This document shows, in pieces, positions 7,819-10,098 of a DNA stretch of 10,098 nucleotides. Both the position numbers and the translations under genes were made by a program. Numbering within the stretch: position 1 is the first letter of the stretch; each line of letters begins with the position of its first letter. Below the pieces are notes generated by a model, which worked only from the letters and a program-made list of their open reading frames with translations, was not told the origin of the DNA and did no database searches. This DNA is from a bacterium (lineage in GTDB: Bacteria; BMS3Abin14): contig JALHUC010000131.1 in the NCBI GenBank assembly GCA_022865845.1, positions 1 to 10,098 of the forward strand, read 5' to 3'.

Positions 7819-9608
7819 GGTTTATCCTCACGACTCAAGGCCCAAGCCAGGTCCAGCCGGACCAATCCTATCAGTGACTTCCACCTCACCCCAACACCTG
7901 CGCCACTCTCCAGGGGATCCTCCATGCTTTCGAGGGAGTTTCCGGTGTCACTGAAAACAGCCGCACTCCATGAACGGGAAAGGTTGTGTTCGTATTCGGC
8001 GCTCCCAACTACCAGGTAGCGCCCCCCCACTGCCTCTCCTGCCGCATTCAGGGGGCTCAGTGATTTATAAGCAAAACCCCGGACGCTCTGATCCCCTCCG
8101 GCGAAGTACCTGAGGGAAGCGGGAAGAACCTCGAAGTCCTCGATCCAGGTGGTGGCTCTTTCTCCTCTCAGGATCACCCGTCCCCAATGACCGAGGGGTG
8201 TGATCAGCTTGGCTTTCACTCTGGCCTGGAGGAAGGAAAATTGGGAAAAGAAGCCCTCCTGAGAACCCTGAAGTTCGAGGTCCAGCCTGAAACCCCACCT
8301 TGTGTTGACCCGGTCATCGGCCCGGACATAATTGAAACCCAAACCGGGGTACAGCAGGGCGGTTTGCTCCTCCTCGGTGGCAATGTCATAATCTTCCCAC
8401 AGGTAGCTGAGGTTTTCTGAAAATTGGGAAAAGCCGCGCAAACGCACATGCTTCAGCCCCAGGAGTGTTTTCCTGGAGTCGATATCCTCTACACGTTCTC
8501 GCTCGAAGGCCAGGGAATAGTTGAGGTGGTCCGTTCGCGCACGTTTCAGAGGTATGGTATAGAGCCCGGACAGACCGGTTTTCACCGTGGAGACCAACAG
8601 GTCCGTCCGGAAACGGTGCACTTTCCGGTTTATCCTGCGGTGCTCCCACCCCGTCCGAAACCTCGGCCCTGTGTCGGTACCGTAACCGACCCCCGCAGTG
8701 AACTTTCTCGCCGGGCCGGGCTCCAGGATGACCCTGACCGGAACGAAAAGACCATCAGCCTCTTCCCTTGCGGCTGAAACCTCGACACGGCTGAACTGAT
8801 TGGAATCATAAATAGCTTTCTGAAGCTCCAGTAAGGCCTTCTGTTCGTAAGGGTCCCCCTCGTTGATGTTAACAAAATCTTCCAGATAGGCAGGTGAAAG
8901 AAGATCCTGAACAAGAGTCACCCTTCCGAAACTGAAGCGGGGTCCAGTTTCCAGGTGCAATACTATTTCGGCCGATACATCTTCCTTTTTAACATGGACG
9001 CGATTTTCCAAGTACCGGGCGTCGAGGTATCCCAATTGGACCGCAGTGAAGATAAGGGCTTTTTTCCCCTGCTCATAACTGCGGTGAACGAGGATAGCTC
9101 CCTTCGTCAGAGGAAACTCCTCCAGTTGTAATAGCAACTGGGGAGACTCGGTACCTTCCCCGGTTATTCGAATATCCAGGTCCGACACCGTGACGGGGTT
9201 TCCTTTAACGACGGCGTAGAGAGCACTGTACTTGTCTCCTTCCACTTCGAGTTGCGGGTCCACCGTTGCCCCATAGAAACCGAAGGGTTCGAGGGCTTTC
9301 ATAATCTCTTCGGGTGCCTGATCGTGGAGGCGCCGGACCAGGGAATCGTTGAGATAAGGGTGGTCCTTCTGTTTTTCCAGAGTCAGGCCTGAGAGAACGG
9401 ACTTCAGCATATCCCCATCCAACCCCTTGACATTGATCGTCACCGAAACCGCTTCGGCGGTCCCGGGGAGAACGAAAATCAGGAAGAATAAGAGGAGGCA
9501 TGACAGGAACGGATTTCGGTCGGGTGCGTCGGACGAAAAAATGGTGTACGCGGGCCGGTTCCCGACGCGGACCTGGGACCTGGCACGCTGATCAGGTTTT
9601 TTCCACAT
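7782..9608 (-). CDS. tamA: Outer-membrane assembly protein TamA (Omp85/BamA superfamily)
   Basis: Outer-membrane beta-barrel protein that in known systems forms the translocation and assembly module with TamB. Its 608 aa are close to the 577 aa of E. coli TamA. The N terminus has an unusually long polar stretch (about 33 aa), then a hydrophobic core (34-47) and an AEA signal-peptidase site after residue 53. POTRA domains are inferred at about 54-137, 138-222 and 224-298. Residues 300-608 form the surface-antigen barrel, with the Omp85 hallmark AGGDQSVRGF (503-512) and the TamA-like ending HLNIGPDL. The reading frame runs into tamB with a 37-bp overlap, as expected for a co-translated pair. 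The ATG at 9606-9608 has no clear Shine-Dalgarno. No alternative ATG or GTG is evident before the hydrophobic core, so the start is retained. A general BamA-like assignment is the alternative, but the downstream tamB makes TamA much more likely. Confidence 0.93.
   Translation of the reverse strand: MWKKPDQRARSQVRVGNRPAYTIFSSDAPDRNPFLSCLLLFFLIFVLPGTAEAVSVTINVKGLDGDMLKSVLSGLTLEKQKDHPYLNDSLVRRLHDQAPEEIMKALEPFGFYGATVDPQLEVEGDKYSALYAVVKGNPVTVSDLDIRITGEGTESPQLLLQLEEFPLTKGAILVHRSYEQGKKALIFTAVQLGYLDARYLENRVHVKKEDVSAEIVLHLETGPRFSFGRVTLVQDLLSPAYLEDFVNINEGDPYEQKALLELQKAIYDSNQFSRVEVSAAREEADGLFVPVRVILEPGPARKFTAGVGYGTDTGPRFRTGWEHRRINRKVHRFRTDLLVSTVKTGLSGLYTIPLKRARTDHLNYSLAFERERVEDIDSRKTLLGLKHVRLRGFSQFSENLSYLWEDYDIATEEEQTALLYPGLGFNYVRADDRVNTRWGFRLDLELQGSQEGFFSQFSFLQARVKAKLITPLGHWGRVILRGERATTWIEDFEVLPASLRYFAGGDQSVRGFAYKSLSPLNAAGEAVGGRYLVVGSAEYEHNLSRSWSAAVFSDTGNSLESMEDPLESGAGVGVRWKSLIGLVRLDLAWALSREDKPWRIHLNIGPDL
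7825..7829 (-). promoter_or_regulatory. Ribosome binding site inside tamA for the tamB TTG start
   Basis: The minus strand reads GAGGA, six bases before the TTG at 7816-7818, inside the last codons of tamA. This favours the TTG over the downstream GTG at 7783-7785, whose upstream sequence is a poor Shine-Dalgarno. The arrangement suggests translational coupling of tamB to tamA. Confidence 0.6.
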
Positions 9609-9717
9609 GGCTTACAGTATAGATAATCCGCCAGAATCTACGACATGATTTTTTGGCCGCGGTGAAGCTGTTTTTTGGCAGGATATCATTCATGAAACGG
9701 ACGCTCTCGATCCACAT
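9592..9717 (-). CDS. Possible small ORF (41 aa) overlapping the tamA start
   Basis: An ATG at 9715-9717 opens a 41-codon frame beginning MWIESVRFMNDILPKNSF. It ends at a TGA at 9592-9594, inside codons 5-6 of tamA, so it overlaps tamA by 17 bp. The same frame is open further upstream for about 27 codons without another ATG, from a TAA near 9800. The peptide has a basic patch (AAKKSCRRFWR) and no recognised domain. There is no strong Shine-Dalgarno. It could be a leader peptide coupled to tamA, the remnant of a longer gene, or chance. Confidence 0.2.
   Translation of the reverse strand: MWIESVRFMNDILPKNSFTAAKKSCRRFWRIIYTVSHVEKT
9616..9621 (-). promoter_or_regulatory. Possible -10 element directly before tamA
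   Basis: The minus strand reads TATACT only seven bases before the tamA ATG, matching five of six consensus -10 positions. No good -35 box is present 16-18 bp upstream. If real, the transcript would be leaderless or nearly so, consistent with the missing Shine-Dalgarno. It may equally be a chance match. Confidence 0.25.
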
Positions 9718-9746
9718 ATCATATTTCAGATCCCAAATGATAAACA

Positions 9747-9760
9747 GGAGCAATTGCTCC
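9747..9760. promoter_or_regulatory. 14-bp perfect palindrome, possible operator or weak bidirectional terminator
   Basis: GGAGCAATTGCTCC is a perfect palindrome about 140 bp upstream of tamA. As RNA it would fold into a 5-bp GC-containing stem with an AATT loop, followed by T-containing but interrupted sequence on both strands. It could therefore be a weak terminator for either direction, or a dimeric regulator binding site. Confidence 0.4.
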
Positions 9761-9909
9761 CGATTTTCTGTTCCTGAAAAACCTTTAAAAGCTTTAACTT
9801 AGAGTTACGCTCTTCGACGCTCTGTCGTTTGATCAGGACAGGCAGAGCATCCCGCTTTCAGGCTGCCGGCAGGGTTACGAAGTGGGGAAATAATATGAAG
9901 AATTTATTT

Positions 9910-9929
9910 GTGCATGAGCACCGGTGCAC
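9910..9929. repeat. Nested inverted repeats
   Basis: Two overlapping hairpins are possible. GTGC-ATGA-GCAC (9910-9921) competes with the perfect palindrome GCACCGGTGC (9918-9927), and an outer GTGCA/TGCAC pairing spans the whole element. It lies about 55 bp downstream of the stop codon of the right-hand gene. It could be part of that gene's 3' end or a protein-binding site. Confidence 0.4.
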
Positions 9930-9984
9930 GAAAATCTTTTGATCTTCTCCTGCGTTCTGCCTCCAGCGTCCTAAGAAGTAACCC

Positions 9985-10098
9985 CTATTTCCATACCTCA
10001 AGCTCTAAAGAAGTTGGCGTAACTTCTTCAACAAACACCTTCAAACTTCCGAAGTCGATCCCCAGGATCTCGTTGGCGAACCCCTGGGAAGATGTGTA
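9985..10098 (-). CDS. C-terminal end of an unidentified protein (partial)
   Basis: A minus-strand frame is open from the window edge to a TAG at 9985-9987, giving the last 37 residues of a protein whose start lies outside. The fragment includes SSQGFANEILGIDFGSLKVF, an acidic EEVTP segment and a C-terminal LELEVWK. The alternating hydrophobic pattern suggests beta strands and is protein-like. I do not recognise the family. It is on the same strand as tamA but separated by 376 bp, so it is probably a separate transcription unit. Confidence 0.55.
   Translation of the reverse strand, partial: YTSSQGFANEILGIDFGSLKVFVEEVTPTSLELEVWK

Larger units (their letters stand above)
9609..9984. other. Palindrome-rich intergenic region upstream of tamA
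   Basis: This 376-bp stretch lies between the end of the partial gene at 9985 and the tamA start. It is AT-richer than the genes and has no convincing long ORF, apart from the possible 41-codon frame described separately. It contains perfect palindromes at 9747-9760, 9863-9872 and 9918-9927, a stem GCTCTG/CAGAGC (9819-9824 with 9843-9848), and the short repeat CCTGCGTTCTGC at 9949-9960. Promoter and operator sites for tamAB are expected here, but no clear -35/-10 pair could be assigned. Confidence 0.65.

Noticed and set aside
9692..9802. Plus-strand ORF of 36 codons with a weak AGGA upstream
   Set aside because: It is short, lies across the 14-bp palindrome, has no recognisable features, and runs against the direction of all the real genes.

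Overview
This window looks like chromosomal DNA from a Gram-negative (diderm) bacterium. It carries a TamA/TamB pair, an outer-membrane and envelope module found mainly in Proteobacteria and related diderms. Coding DNA is moderately GC-rich and the intergenic ends are visibly AT-richer. A Desulfobacterota or 'deltaproteobacterial' origin is my guess from protein style and the short intergenic repeats; no taxonomic marker proves it. All convincing genes lie on the minus strand, so the window is transcribed from right to left.

Right to left: (1) 9985-10098 is the last 37 codons of an unidentified gene that continues beyond the window. (2) 9609-9984 is a 376-bp non-coding, palindrome-rich stretch with a possible 41-codon ORF. 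(3) 7782-9608 is tamA, an Omp85-family outer-membrane protein with a signal peptide, POTRA domains and a C-terminal beta-barrel. (4) 2818-7818 is tamB, a very long (1666 aa), inner-membrane-anchored periplasmic protein with the TamB C-terminal domain. It overlaps the end of tamA, so the two are almost certainly translated from one transcript. (5) A 150-bp gap at 2668-2817 holds an AT-rich hairpin, a candidate promoter and a strong ribosome binding site. (6) 292-2667 is xfp, an intact 791-aa phosphoketolase. (7) 1-291 has no gene. It holds several small repeats: two adjacent tandem arrays with the same 7-bp period, a G+C hairpin, and an inverted repeat enclosing a roughly 9-bp-period repeat.

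TamA and TamB work together: TamA sits in the outer membrane and TamB spans the periplasm as a beta-taco-like bridge, serving outer-membrane protein insertion and/or phospholipid transport. Phosphoketolase is unrelated cytoplasmic carbon metabolism, splitting xylulose-5-P or fructose-6-P into acetyl-P and a shorter sugar phosphate. It appears to have its own promoter, and no acetate kinase, phosphotransacetylase or pentose-phosphate gene lies within the window. I found no CRISPR, insertion sequence, tRNA/rRNA, prophage or obvious new system. The most curious material is in the two intergenic ends.
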